From Streptomyces sp. PKU-EA00015 (GTDB taxonomy: Bacteria; Actinomycetota; Actinomycetes; Streptomycetales; Streptomycetaceae), in the NCBI RefSeq assembly GCF_013387495.1, contig NZ_JABZEE010000008.1, positions 180,050 through 244,049 of the forward strand: DNA of 64,000 bases, read 5' to 3'. Positions 1 through 8,318 of the stretch are shown here, in pieces. Below the pieces are notes generated by a model. It was not told the origin of the DNA. It ran no database searches and saw only the letters and a list, made by a program, of their open reading frames with translations. The translations under genes were made by a program, and so were the position numbers. Numbering within the stretch: the stretch's first letter is position 1; the number at the start of each line of letters is the position of its first letter.

Positions 1-42
1 CCTCCCGGAGGCTTGCTGGGATTTTCTCTGTCAGGGGTGTGC

Positions 43-990
43 GTGACGGCCGTCGAGTCCCGACCCGCAGGGGTCGTCTTGACTCCCAGCCCGGGGGGCC
101 ATCGGCCGTTCGGTGCCCGCGTCAAGGCATTCGTGGCGCTGACCAAGCCGCGGATCATCGAGCTGCTGCTGATCACCACCGTGCCGGTGATGTTCCTGGC
201 CGAGCAGGGAGTGCCGGACCTGTGGCTGGTGCTCGCGACCTGCCTCGGCGGTTACCTCTCCGCCGGTGGCGCCAACGCGCTCAACATGTACATCGACCGC
301 GACATCGACGCCCTGATGGACCGCACGTCCCAGCGCCCGCTGGTCACCGGCATGGTGTCGCCGCGCGAGGGGCTGGTCTTCGGCCTCGCCCTCGCCGTGA
401 TCTCCACGCTCTGGTTCGGGCTGCTCGTCAACTGGCTGTCCGCCGCCCTGTCACTCGGCGCGCTGCTCTTCTACGTCGTCGTCTACACGATGATCCTCAA
501 GCGCCGCACCGCGCAGAACATCGTCTGGGGCGGCATCGCGGGCTGCATGCCCGTGCTGATCGGCTGGTCCTCCGTGACCGACTCGATGTCGTGGGCCGCC
601 GTCGTCCTCTTCCTCGTCATCTTCTTCTGGACGCCGCCGCACTACTGGCCGCTGTCGATGAAGGTGAAGGAGGACTACGCCCGCGTCGGCGTCCCGATGC
701 TCCCGGTCGTCGCCGGGAACAAGGTCGTCGCCCGGCAGATCGTCGTCTACAGCTGGGTGATGGTCGCCGTCTCGCTGCTGCTGACCCCGCTCGGCTACAC
801 CGGCTGGTTCTACACGGCCGTGGCGCTGGCGACCGGCGGCTGGTGGCTGTGGGAGGCCCACGCGCTGCAGAACCGCGCGAAGAGCGGCGCGACGGGCGGC
901 AAGCTCAAGGAGATGCGGCTGTTCCACTGGTCGATCACCTACGTGTCGCTGCTCTTCGTGGCCGTGGCGGTGGACCCCTTCCTGCGCTAG
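43..990 (+). CDS. ctaB: Protoheme IX farnesyltransferase (haem O synthase)
   Basis: Transfers a farnesyl group from farnesyl diphosphate to haem B to make haem O for cytochrome oxidase; an integral membrane enzyme of the UbiA prenyltransferase superfamily. The protein is 315 aa with about eight to nine hydrophobic segments. The prenyl-diphosphate-binding motif N-x3-D-x3-D is seen at about residues 81-89 (NMYIDRDID), preceded by [11 protein letters not shown], a signature of CtaB/COX10. I chose GTG at 43, which gives the start [10 protein letters not shown] usual in Streptomyces, with AGGGG just upstream; GTG at 37 is also possible. The haem A synthase gene lies 1.6 kb away on the other strand, so both steps of haem A synthesis are encoded here. 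Confidence 0.95.
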   Translation: MTAVESRPAGVVLTPSPGGHRPFGARVKAFVALTKPRIIELLLITTVPVMFLAEQGVPDLWLVLATCLGGYLSAGGANALNMYIDRDIDALMDRTSQRPLVTGMVSPREGLVFGLALAVISTLWFGLLVNWLSAALSLGALLFYVVVYTMILKRRTAQNIVWGGIAGCMPVLIGWSSVTDSMSWAAVVLFLVIFFWTPPHYWPLSMKVKEDYARVGVPMLPVVAGNKVVARQIVVYSWVMVAVSLLLTPLGYTGWFYTAVALATGGWWLWEAHALQNRAKSGATGGKLKEMRLFHWSITYVSLLFVAVAVDPFLR

Positions 991-999
991 GGCCTCTCG

Positions 1000-1015
1000 G
1001 CCGCGTCCGCGCGGC
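1000..1015 (+). terminator. Weak hairpin after ctaB
   Basis: GCCGCG and CGCGGC arms with a TCCG loop lie 10 bases after the ctaB stop, and no T-tract follows. It could help termination. The stem is short for DNA this GC-rich, so confidence is low. Confidence 0.3.
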
Positions 1016-1077
1016 GTGGGGCAGACCACGTCGCCCTGCACTCGCCTGGCGATCTACCCGCCGGTAGCATCCTGGAC

Positions 1078-1434
1078 ATGGCAGACACCCAGATTGACGA
1101 GAGCGCGCAGGACGCCAAGCAGGCCGCGAAGGCCGAGCGCAAGGCGGCGAGGCTCGCCAAGCAGATCCGGTCGTTCTCCGAGGCGCACGGCGGCGCCGAG
1201 GGCCAGCTCGCGTACATCGGGCAGATGGGCACCCGCATCGTGCTCGTCGGCGAGGACGGAGGCTGGGGCGACCTCGTCGCGCCGAGTCACGCCGTCGCCG
1301 TGAGCGCGGCCGAGAAGTCCGGGATCACGCTCCACGAGTCCTTCGACGGCGACTTCGCGGCCAAGGTCCGCACCGGCCCGTACGAGTGGACCCGCATGGC
1401 GGGCATCCAGGTCGGCGGCCCGTCCGGCCGCTGA
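1078..1434 (+). CDS. Conserved hypothetical protein, 118 aa
   Basis: Function not recognised. Residues 10-35 are rich in Ala, Lys, Glu and Arg (DAKQAAKAERKAARLAKQ) and should form a charged helix. The rest (AYIGQMGTRIVLVGEDGGWG, then DGDFAAKVRTGPYEWTRMAG) looks like a small mixed alpha/beta fold. There is no signal peptide or membrane segment. ATG at 1078 is the only sensible start. The gene stands alone between ctaB and the amidohydrolase gene on the same strand. It resembles a family of short actinobacterial proteins of unknown role. Confidence 0.75.
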   Translation: MADTQIDESAQDAKQAAKAERKAARLAKQIRSFSEAHGGAEGQLAYIGQMGTRIVLVGEDGGWGDLVAPSHAVAVSAAEKSGITLHESFDGDFAAKVRTGPYEWTRMAGIQVGGPSGR

Positions 1435-1461
1435 CCAACACCTCGCACGGGGCTCACCCGT

Positions 1462-1485
1462 TAGGACTGTGGAAGCACGGTCCTA
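1462..1485. promoter_or_regulatory. Inverted repeat upstream of amidohydrolase gene
   Basis: TAGGAC (1462-1467) and GTCCTA (1480-1485) form a perfect 6-bp inverted repeat with a 12-base spacer. It ends 15 bases before the ATG at 1501 and just upstream of the AGGGAG ribosome binding site. It could be an operator or an mRNA hairpin; no regulator is identified. Confidence 0.3.
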
Positions 1486-1500
1486 GACAGGGAGCTCCCG

Positions 1501-2595
1501 ATGATCGACGCCGCGTCCTCAGTGCGTCTGGTCGACCAGTACTGCCACGGGGTGCTCCGTACGGAACTGGGCCTCGGCACCTTCGAGGCACTGCTCGGCC
1601 CCGGGGCCGGGACGCCTGCCGCGGGCACCACGTTCTTCGACAGCCAGACCGGCTTCGCCGTACGGCGCTGGTGCCCGCCGCTGCTCGGGCTCGAACCCCA
1701 CTGCCCGCCCGCCCACTACCTGGCCCGTCGACGCGAGCTGGGAGCGATCGAGGCGGGCAGACGGCTGCTCCGGGGCACCGGCATCGACGCCTACCTGGTG
1801 GACACAGGTCCTCCCGGGGACCTCGCCGGGCCGGGGGAGGTGGCCGCGGCGGGCGCGGCGGACGCCCGCGAGATCGTCCGCCTCGAACTGCTCGCCGAGC
1901 AGGTCGCCGACACCTCGGGCACGGTCGAGTCCTTCCTCGCGAACCTCGCCGAGGCGGTGCACGGGGCGGCCGGCTCCGCCGTCGCCTTCACCACCGTCGC
2001 CGCCGCGTCGGGCGGCGCCGTACGCGATCCGGAGCCGCCGGGGGCCGGGGAGGTGCGCGGGGCCGCGGACGCCTGGATCGCCGCCCGTCAGGCGGGCGAC
2101 CCGCTGACCGACCCGGTGCTGCTGCGCCATCTCCTGTGGATCGCGATCGCGTCGGGCCTGCCGGTGCAGATGCACCTGGGCGTCGGCGACCCGGTGCTGC
2201 TCGCGGGGTTCGCGGCGGCGACAGCCGGTCTCGGCACCGATCTGGTGCTGCTGCACGGCTACCCGCACCACCGCAGCGCCGCCCGCCTGGCGAGCGAGTA
2301 CCCGCACGTGTACGCCGATCTGGGGCCCGCCGTGACCCGCACCGGAGCGCGGGCGGCCGGGGTGCTGGCCGAGATCCTGGAGCTGGCCCCCTTCGGGAAA
2401 CTGCTGTTCTCGAGCGGGGCGCGGGGTCTGCCGGAACTGCACGTGGTGGGCGCCCATGTCTTCCGCGACGCGATGAGCCGGGTGCTCGGAGGCTGGGTGG
2501 AGGACGGCGCGTGGGCGCGGTCCGACGCGCAGCGCGTGGCGGGGATGCTCGGCGCGGGCAACGCGCGGCGGGTCTACGGGCTCACCGCCGTGTGA
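1501..2595 (+). CDS. Amidohydrolase-family protein, 364 aa
   Basis: A TIM-barrel metal-dependent hydrolase of the amidohydrolase-2 type, related to the N-terminal region of FluG-like proteins; the substrate cannot be read from sequence. The N-terminal DQYCHG (residues 12-17) stands where the family's HxH metal motif is expected, but the first His is replaced by Gln-Tyr. LPVQMHLGVGD and LVLLHGYPHHRSAA carry likely metal or active-site His residues. KLLFSSGARGLPELHVVGA matches the barrel end, where an Asp is usual. ATG at 1501 has AGGGAG at suitable spacing. It is convergent with ctaA, with only 22 bases between the stops. Confidence 0.75.
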   Translation: MIDAASSVRLVDQYCHGVLRTELGLGTFEALLGPGAGTPAAGTTFFDSQTGFAVRRWCPPLLGLEPHCPPAHYLARRRELGAIEAGRRLLRGTGIDAYLVDTGPPGDLAGPGEVAAAGAADAREIVRLELLAEQVADTSGTVESFLANLAEAVHGAAGSAVAFTTVAAASGGAVRDPEPPGAGEVRGAADAWIAARQAGDPLTDPVLLRHLLWIAIASGLPVQMHLGVGDPVLLAGFAAATAGLGTDLVLLHGYPHHRSAARLASEYPHVYADLGPAVTRTGARAAGVLAEILELAPFGKLLFSSGARGLPELHVVGAHVFRDAMSRVLGGWVEDGAWARSDAQRVAGMLGAGNARRVYGLTAV

Positions 2596-2617
2596 CGCCC
2601 CCGCGGCGCCCGGCGCA

Positions 2618-3577
2618 TCACACGGTGGACAGCGCGCCGTCCGGCCGGGACGGCGTCGCCGTGTCCGAGGTCTCCCGTTCCCGCAGGCTCAGCGCCAGTC
2701 GCAGCACCGCGATCCACATCAGCGACGAGCCCAGCATGTGCACGCCCACCAGGACCTCGGGGACCTGGGTGAAGTACTGGACGTAACCGATCGCGCCCTG
2801 CGCCAGCACCACCAGCAGAAGGTCGCGCGCACGGGCCCGGATGTCGTCCGGGGCGTCCACCACCCGCAGCACCAGCCACATCGCCACGGCGAGCGCGCAC
2901 ACCACCCACGCCGCGATCGCGTGGACGTGCGCGGCGGCTGCCCAGTCCCACGGCATACGCGGCACGTCGCTGCTGTCGCCCGCGTGCTTCCCGGAGCCGG
3001 TCACCGACGTGCCCAGCACGATCAGCACCGCGGAGACCGCGACGATCGCCCACGACAGCTTGCGCACCGGACGCGGCACCCGGGGACGCGGCGCGGCGTC
3101 CCCCTCACCGGTGCGCACCCACGTGACGGTCGCGACCGTCAGGAGCGCGTTCGCGAGCAGGAAGTGCCCGGCGACGGACCACGGGTTCAGGCCGGCCCAG
3201 ACCGTGATGCCGCCGATGACGGCGTTGCTCAGGACGATCCAGAACTGCAGCCACGCGAGCCGGGTCAGCCCCCGGCGCCGCGGCTTGACGGACCGCACCG
3301 CGATGATCGCCCAGCCCACCGCGGCCGACAGCACGTACGTCAGCATCCGGTTGCCGAACTCGATCGCGCCGTGGAGGCCTTGCTCGGGCGTGGCGAAGAG
3401 GCTGTCGTCCGTGCACTTGGGCCAGGTGTCGCAGCCGAGACCGGAGCCGGTCAGCCGGACGGCACCGCCCGTGACGACGATGAACACGGTCATCAGGACG
3501 GCGGAGAGCGCCGCACGTCGCAGGATTTTGGGCGACGGTGTCCAGCGCTGGGCGATATAGGCGAGGGGGGTCTGCAC
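2618..3577 (-). CDS. ctaA: Haem A synthase (COX15/CtaA family)
   Basis: Oxidises the C8 methyl of haem O to the formyl group of haem A; an eight-helix membrane protein. Typical pieces are TGGAVRLTGSGLGCDTWPKC near the N-terminus, with the paired Cys of the periplasmic loop, then GLHGAIEFGNRMLTYV with haem-ligand His, and later VAGHFLLANALL and VGVHMLGSSLMW with the other His ligands. The GTG at 3577 gives 319 aa starting (M)QTPLAYIAQRW. The frame stays open further upstream, but that part is low-complexity and runs into the neighbouring gene, so I rejected it. GTG at 3607 is an alternative. Confidence 0.93.
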   Translation of the reverse strand: MQTPLAYIAQRWTPSPKILRRAALSAVLMTVFIVVTGGAVRLTGSGLGCDTWPKCTDDSLFATPEQGLHGAIEFGNRMLTYVLSAAVGWAIIAVRSVKPRRRGLTRLAWLQFWIVLSNAVIGGITVWAGLNPWSVAGHFLLANALLTVATVTWVRTGEGDAAPRPRVPRPVRKLSWAIVAVSAVLIVLGTSVTGSGKHAGDSSDVPRMPWDWAAAAHVHAIAAWVVCALAVAMWLVLRVVDAPDDIRARARDLLLVVLAQGAIGYVQYFTQVPEVLVGVHMLGSSLMWIAVLRLALSLRERETSDTATPSRPDGALSTV

Positions 3578-3611
3578 GGGCCCTATCGTAGGCGGGGGCT
3601 TGTGCACCGAT

Positions 3612-4727
3612 TCACGAGGGGTCGGGCGCGGACGGGAACGTCCTCCGGAAGCGTGCCCCGTCCAGGTGGTCCTCCTCCTCCCACCACAGGGCGAACCGCC
3701 ACGGCACCCCGTCCGGCGGCCGGTCCGGCGAGTGCAGGAACGCGTCGGGCAGATCGGCGGCGACCGCATCCGCCGTGCGGTCCGTCACCGCGTCCGTCCC
3801 GCGCCACGGACACGCCATCGGCGTCCACGGCCCGTCCTGCGCGCGCACGTCGAACCGCCACACCGCCCGCCACGAGCGGGCCCGCAGGATGCGCCGCACC
3901 TCGGTCCGCTCCAGCGCCAGCCCCTCCGCGATCGCGTCCTTGGCCACGCCCTCGATCCGAGCGGCCAGGACCGCGAGCGGTACCAGCCGCTCGGGCAGCA
4001 GTTCGCGCTTGTGCAGCTGCGTGAGTCCGCCGTCGAAGGGGCAGCGCCGCAGCCTCCGCTCCAGCTGGTCCCCGAGATGGCCCAGCACGGCCGCGTGCGC
4101 GCGCTCGGGCGGCTCGGGCGTCCACACCGCGTGGAACGCCCGCTCGGCCCGTACGGCCCACTCCGCCGCGTCCACCGGCCGGCCGAGCTCCTCCAGCCGG
4201 TCGCCGAGGAAGGCGTACGCCTGGGCGAGCCCTTCCTGGTTGCGCGGCTCGTCCCGGTCGAGGCCCTCCCACACGGCGATGGCCCGGTGGGTGGCCTCGA
4301 CGGCGGCGAGGCCCGCGAGCCGGTCCTCGGCCGGCGGCCGCTCCCCGTGCGGACGGAAGGCGTAGCGCGGCAGCCCGAGCTCGTCGCTGAGCGGCTCCGC
4401 GAGGTAGACGGCCTGGCTGATGAGGGCCCTGGCGTACCAGCGGGCGTGCTCGTCGTCGTGCCGCGCGGGCTCGGCGCAGTGCCGTACGGCCTGGTCGACC
4501 GCGGCCAGCGCGTCCGTGCGGCTGCCGGTGTCGAAGTGGTGCCGCGCCAGATCGCCGTACCGAAGGCTCAGTCTGGCGGTCAGGGACAGATCGTCCGCCG
4601 CGTGCGGGGCGAGGGCGGCGATGAGATCCGTCAGCATGCGCTCGCGTGCGCGCGGCGAGGAGCCGGGCCGGCCGGCCCTGATCTTCGCCCACTCGGCATC
4701 CAGCCGCAGCGCGGCAGTCCGCTCCAT
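3612..4727 (-). CDS. Hypothetical protein, helical repeat (TPR-like), 371 aa
   Basis: Function not recognised. Residues about 30-200 are rich in Ala and Leu and patterned like TPR helices (AALAPHAADDLSLTARLSLR, AYAFLGDRLEELGRPVDAAE). The C-terminal third is Trp-rich (SWRAVWRFDVRAQDG, PWRFALWWEEEDH). There is no signal peptide or membrane span, so it should be cytoplasmic. I chose ATG at 4727 because GGAGG stands seven bases upstream; the frame stays open to 4763. It lies directly upstream of ctaA on the same strand with a 34-base gap, so the two may be cotranscribed. Confidence 0.7.
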   Translation of the reverse strand: MERTAALRLDAEWAKIRAGRPGSSPRARERMLTDLIAALAPHAADDLSLTARLSLRYGDLARHHFDTGSRTDALAAVDQAVRHCAEPARHDDEHARWYARALISQAVYLAEPLSDELGLPRYAFRPHGERPPAEDRLAGLAAVEATHRAIAVWEGLDRDEPRNQEGLAQAYAFLGDRLEELGRPVDAAEWAVRAERAFHAVWTPEPPERAHAAVLGHLGDQLERRLRRCPFDGGLTQLHKRELLPERLVPLAVLAARIEGVAKDAIAEGLALERTEVRRILRARSWRAVWRFDVRAQDGPWTPMACPWRGTDAVTDRTADAVAADLPDAFLHSPDRPPDGVPWRFALWWEEEDHLDGARFRRTFPSAPDPS

Positions 4728-4776
4728 CCAGACCTCCAGTCGTGCGGGTCCCGACGGGAGCATCCTGGCGCGCGCC

Positions 4777-5544
4777 TCACTCCCAGCGGAAGAGCCGGGC
4801 GGCCGCCCCGAGTCCGAGCAGTGCCCATACGGAGAGGATTCCTAGATCGCCCCAGGGCATGCCCGCGCCGTTCTGCAGAACGTCACGGAGTCCGTCGGAC
4901 AGCGCCGAGATCGGCAGCAGGGCGAGGGCGGAGGCGACGGCGCCCGGGAACCTGTCCAGCGGAACGATCACGCCGCCGCCCACGAGGAGCAGCAGGAACA
5001 CGAGGTTCGCGGCGGCCAGGGTCGCCTCCGCCCTGAGCGTCCCGGCCATCAGCAGCCCGAGCCCGGAGAAGGCCGCGGTGCCGAGGACGAGCAGCAGGAG
5101 CACGGAGAACGGGTTGCCGTGCGGGGACCAGCCGAGCGCGAAGGCGATCACGGTCAGCAGCACGATCTGCAGGACCTCGGTGACCAGGACCGAGAGCGTC
5201 TTGGCGCACATCAGCGCCCAGCGCGGCAGGGGCGAGGCGCCCAGCCGTTTGAGCACCCCGTACCGCCGCTCGAAACCGGTCGCGATCGCCTGGCCGGTGA
5301 AGGCCGTGGACATCACGGCGAGCGCGAGGACGCCGGGGGCGAGGAAGTCGACGGGCTCGCCGTCGCCGGTGTCGACGATGTCGACGGTCGAGAAGAGCAC
5401 CAGCAGCAGCGACGGAATGACCACGGTGAGCAGCAGCTGCTCACCGTTGCGCAGCAGCATCCTGGTCTCGAAGGCGGCCTGCGCCGCGATCATGCGGGTC
5501 AGCGGCGCCGCGCCCGGTCGCGGCGTGTACGTACCGGCGCTCAT
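4777..5544 (-). CDS. ABC transporter permease (ABC-2 type)
   Basis: Membrane subunit of an exporter, 255 aa with about six hydrophobic segments. The N-terminal stretch to residue 25 is cytoplasmic, the first span is LLLTVVIPSLLLVLF, and PVDFLAPGVLALAVMSTAFTG is the extracytoplasmic/second-span region typical of ABC-2 permeases of drug and lipid exporters. Its ATG overlaps the stop of the ATPase gene (ATGA at 5541-5544), which implies translational coupling and one complex. The substrate is unknown; natural-product or lipid export and haem-related export are all possible from context. Confidence 0.9.
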   Translation of the reverse strand: MSAGTYTPRPGAAPLTRMIAAQAAFETRMLLRNGEQLLLTVVIPSLLLVLFSTVDIVDTGDGEPVDFLAPGVLALAVMSTAFTGQAIATGFERRYGVLKRLGASPLPRWALMCAKTLSVLVTEVLQIVLLTVIAFALGWSPHGNPFSVLLLLVLGTAAFSGLGLLMAGTLRAEATLAAANLVFLLLLVGGGVIVPLDRFPGAVASALALLPISALSDGLRDVLQNGAGMPWGDLGILSVWALLGLGAAARLFRWE

Positions 5545-6467
5545 CCGCGCAACTCCTTGCCCGTCAGCGTGAGGAAGACGTCCTCCAGCGTGTGGCGCTC
5601 GACCGAGATGCCGTCCGGCATCACGCCGTGCTGGGCGCACCAGGTCGTGACCGTCGCCAGCAGCTGCGGGTCGACCTGGCCGCTGATCCGGTACGCGCCC
5701 GGCGTGAGCTCGGCGGCTGCCGTGCCGTCCGGCAGCGCCTTGAGGAGCGAGCCGAGGTCGAGCCCGGGGCGACCGGTGAAGCGCAGGGTGTTCTCGGCAC
5801 CGCCACGGCACAGCTCCTCCGTGGTGCCCCGGGCTATCACCCGGCCCGCGTCGACGATCGCGACGTCGTCCGCGAGCTGCTCGGCCTCGTCCATGAAGTG
5901 CGTGGTCAGGACGGTGGTGACACCGTCGGCGCGCAGTTCGCGCACCAGCTCCCAGGTGGCCCGGCGGGCCTGCGGGTCGAGCCCGGCGGTCGGTTCGTCG
6001 AGGAACACGAGCTCCGGCCGGCCGACGACGGCCATCGCGAGCGCGAGCCGCTGCTGCTGGCCGCCGGACAGACGGCGGTAGGCCGTGCGGCCGCAGCTGC
6101 CGAGCCCGAGCCGTTCGATCAGGGCGTCCACGTCCAGCGGGTGGGCGTGCAGCTTCGCCATGTGGCGCAGCATCTCGTCGGCGCGGGCGCCCGAGTACAC
6201 GCCGCCGGACTGGAGCATCACGCCGATCCGGGGACGCAGCCGGGCCGCGTCGGCGACGGGATCGAGGCCGAGGACGCGCACCGTGCCGGCGTCGGCGCGG
6301 CGGTAGCCCTCGCAGGTCTCGACCGTGGTGGTCTTGCCGGCTCCGTTGGGGCCGAGCACGGCGGTCACGGATCCGGTGGCGACGTCGAGGTCCAGGCCGT
6401 CCACCGCGGTCTTCGATCCGTACCGTTTGACCAGGCCCCGGATCTGGACGGCGGACTCGTTGCTCAT
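5541..6467 (-). CDS. ABC transporter ATP-binding protein
   Basis: Nucleotide-binding subunit, 308 aa, partner of the permease downstream. Walker A is GPNGAGKT (residues 39-46), the ABC signature is LSGGQQQR, Walker B is LVFLDEPTAGLD, and the switch His is in LTTHFMDEAEQLAD. The C-terminal 90 residues form the extra domain of DrrA-type exporter ATPases, ending VFLTLTGKELRG. It is divergent from the DUF72 gene across about 200 bp. Family membership is firm; the substrate is not known. Confidence 0.93.
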   Translation of the reverse strand: MSNESAVQIRGLVKRYGSKTAVDGLDLDVATGSVTAVLGPNGAGKTTTVETCEGYRRADAGTVRVLGLDPVADAARLRPRIGVMLQSGGVYSGARADEMLRHMAKLHAHPLDVDALIERLGLGSCGRTAYRRLSGGQQQRLALAMAVVGRPELVFLDEPTAGLDPQARRATWELVRELRADGVTTVLTTHFMDEAEQLADDVAIVDAGRVIARGTTEELCRGGAENTLRFTGRPGLDLGSLLKALPDGTAAAELTPGAYRISGQVDPQLLATVTTWCAQHGVMPDGISVERHTLEDVFLTLTGKELRG

Positions 6468-6664
6468 GCGGGAAGTCTAAGGACCCGCCGGCACCGCTCG
6501 GGCCGCGGCCCCGAACCTCGCCGCGCGCACCGGCCGGCGGCCAGGTCACGGGCCGACCCGACCGGGGCCGTGGCGTGGCCGGGCTGGAGCCGTTGGTGGT
6601 TGCCGTCGGGGCCCGCCACGGGGCCGGCCACGGTGAGGCGGCCGGAACGGGGAAGGATCACCGT

Positions 6665-7492
6665 ATGCCCGTGTTCATCGGCACCTCCGGGTGGCAGTAC
6701 AGGGACTGGCGCGGCGTCCTCTATCCCGAGGGCGTGCCCCAGCGGCTCTGGCTGGAGGAGTACGCGCGCCGCTTCGTGACCGTCGAGAACAACAACGCCT
6801 TCTACCGGCTGCCCGAGCGCAGGACCTTCGCCGAATGGCGTGAGCGCACGCCCGACGGCTTCGTCATGGCGGTGAAGGTCAGCCGGTTCCTCACCCACAT
6901 CAAGCGGCTGAAGGATCCCGAGGAGCCCGTCGAGCGGCTCATGGGCCGCGCCGAGGCGCTGGGGGAGCGGCTGGGGCCCGTCCTGCTGCAGCTGCCGCCC
7001 ACGCTCCGCGCCGACGCCCGGGCGCTGGACGCGGTGCTCGCCTGCTTCCCGCGCGGGGTGCGCGTGGCCGTCGAACCGCGCCACGACTCGTGGTGGACCG
7101 ACGAGATCGCCGGGGTGCTGGCGGCCCGGGGCGCCGCCCTGTGCTGGGCGGACCGCGGCTCGCGGCCGGTGACGCCGCTGTGGCGGACCGCCGACTGGGG
7201 CTATCTGCGCTTCCACGAGGGCCGCGCGAGGCCGTGGCCGGGCTACGGGCGGCAGGCACTCGTGTCCTGGGCGGACCGCGTGGCCGACGCCTGGCCCGAC
7301 CGGTCGGACGTGTACGCGTTCTTCAACAACGACCCGGGCGGCGCGGCCGTCCGGGACGCGGCCGCGTTCACGCGGGCGGTGGTCGCGAGGGGACGCACGG
7401 CGGTCCCTCCGGCGGCGGAGGGACCGGGCGCGAGCACCCCGGCGGACCTGCGAAGCAGACGTCCGAGTGATCATTTCCGCAGGTCAGATTAG
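6665..7492 (+). CDS. DUF72 domain protein (YecE-like)
   Basis: A 275-aa protein of the DUF72/YecE family, a TIM-barrel fold of unknown biochemical role. Family hallmarks are IGTSGWQYRDWRGVLYP at the N-terminus, VENNNAFYRLPERRTFAEW, FVMAVKVSRFLTHIKRL, and DVYAFFNNDPGG near the end. ATG at 6665 follows GGAAGGA at good spacing; the open frame upstream to 6575 has no ribosome binding site. The C-terminal 40 residues are low-complexity. The stop codon TAG at 7490-7492 lies inside an iron-box-like palindrome. Confidence 0.88.
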   Translation: MPVFIGTSGWQYRDWRGVLYPEGVPQRLWLEEYARRFVTVENNNAFYRLPERRTFAEWRERTPDGFVMAVKVSRFLTHIKRLKDPEEPVERLMGRAEALGERLGPVLLQLPPTLRADARALDAVLACFPRGVRVAVEPRHDSWWTDEIAGVLAARGAALCWADRGSRPVTPLWRTADWGYLRFHEGRARPWPGYGRQALVSWADRVADAWPDRSDVYAFFNNDPGGAAVRDAAAFTRAVVARGRTAVPPAAEGPGASTPADLRSRRPSDHFRRSD

Positions 7493-7502
7493 GTATGCCT
7501 AA
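7484..7502. promoter_or_regulatory. Iron-box-like (DtxR/IdeR/DmdR) palindrome
   Basis: TTAGG at 7489-7493 and CCTAA at 7498-7502 are a perfect inverted repeat with a 4-base centre. Aligned over 19 bases, 7484-7502 agrees with the DtxR/IdeR iron-box consensus at 13 positions. It lies 73 bases upstream of the sufR start and overlaps the DUF72 stop codon. DmdR is the iron regulator of this type in Streptomyces. The site fits iron control of the Fe-S operon, but this is inference from the motif only. Confidence 0.45.
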
Positions 7503-7561
7503 GTGACGCACGGCACCGTGCGGTGATCCGGACGCGGCTTGTCACTCTCTGAGGAATTACG

Positions 7562-7575
7562 CAACAATGGCGTTG
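7562..7575. promoter_or_regulatory. SufR-type operator CAAC-N6-GTTG on the sufR start codon
   Basis: CAAC (7562-7565), AATGGC, GTTG (7572-7575). From memory, a CAAC-N6-GTTG palindrome is the SufR binding site described in a Streptomyces suf operon. The last base is the G of the GTG start at 7575. No Shine-Dalgarno precedes that GTG. A TTGTCA box at 7539-7544 would place a transcription start close to the start codon, so a leaderless sufR mRNA with the operator covering the start site is likely. Confidence 0.65.
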
Positions 7576-8318
7576 TGAAAAACGTAGGCGAGGCTCCCCA
7601 CGAGGAACTCGCGACCGGTGAGCGCTCCACGCGCAACCGCGTCGCGCGCTCCATCCTGGACCACGGCCCGTCCACCGTGGCCGACCTCGCGGGCCGTCTC
7701 GGACTCACGCAGGCAGCCGTCCGCCGTCACCTCGACTCGCTCGTCTCCGACAATGTCGTGGAGGCACGCGAGCAGCGCGTCTACGGCGCGCGCACGCGCG
7801 GGCGCCCCGCCAAGGTGTTCGCCCTGACCGACTGCGGCCGCGACGCCTTCGACCAGTCGTACGACACGCTGGCCGTCGACGCCCTGCGCTGGATCGAGCA
7901 GCACGCCGGAGGGGAGTCGGCCGTCGCCGCCTTCGCCCGGGACCGGATCGAGGCCCAGGCCGACGCCTATCGCGCCGCCGTCGAGGCCGCGGCCCCGGAG
8001 GAGCGCACGGAAGCGCTGGCCAAGGCTCTCAGCGCCGACGGGTACGCTGCCACGGCCCGTACCGCGCCGGTCGGCGAGCAGCTCTGCCAGCACCATTGCC
8101 CGGTCGCCCACGCGGCCGAGAAGTACCCGCAGCTGTGCGAGGCGGAGACCGAGTTCTTCTCGAAGCTCCTCGGGACGCACGTACAGCGGCTCGCCACGAT
8201 CGCCCACGGCGACGGCGTCTGCACGACGTTCATCCCGCGCGGCTCTCCCCAGAGCGGCGCCGCACAGACCACCACATCACCAGCATCTGCAAGCACGGCC
8301 GGGAGGAACCCCGCATGA
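7575..8318 (+). CDS. sufR: SufR, Fe-S-sensing repressor of the suf operon
   Basis: ArsR/DeoR-like winged-helix regulator, 247 aa. The HTH is at about residues 27-66 ([30 protein letters not shown]), followed by the wing with [13 protein letters not shown]. Four cysteines (C171, C175, C188, C216, in [15 protein letters not shown] and GDGVCTTF) fit a [4Fe-4S] sensor, as in SufR proteins. It heads the operon and its stop overlaps the sufB start (ATGA). Expected role: repress the operon when the cluster is loaded and derepress under iron or oxidative stress. I chose GTG at 7575; the upstream TTG at 7539 would extend it by 12 residues. Confidence 0.88.
   Translation: MKNVGEAPHEELATGERSTRNRVARSILDHGPSTVADLAGRLGLTQAAVRRHLDSLVSDNVVEAREQRVYGARTRGRPAKVFALTDCGRDAFDQSYDTLAVDALRWIEQHAGGESAVAAFARDRIEAQADAYRAAVEAAAPEERTEALAKALSADGYAATARTAPVGEQLCQHHCPVAHAAEKYPQLCEAETEFFSKLLGTHVQRLATIAHGDGVCTTFIPRGSPQSGAAQTTTSPASASTAGRNPA

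Noticed and set aside
1386..2786. A long plus-strand frame overlapping the amidohydrolase gene
   Set aside because: Arg/Gly/Pro-rich translation, no ribosome binding site, and the alternative frame encodes the recognised enzyme.
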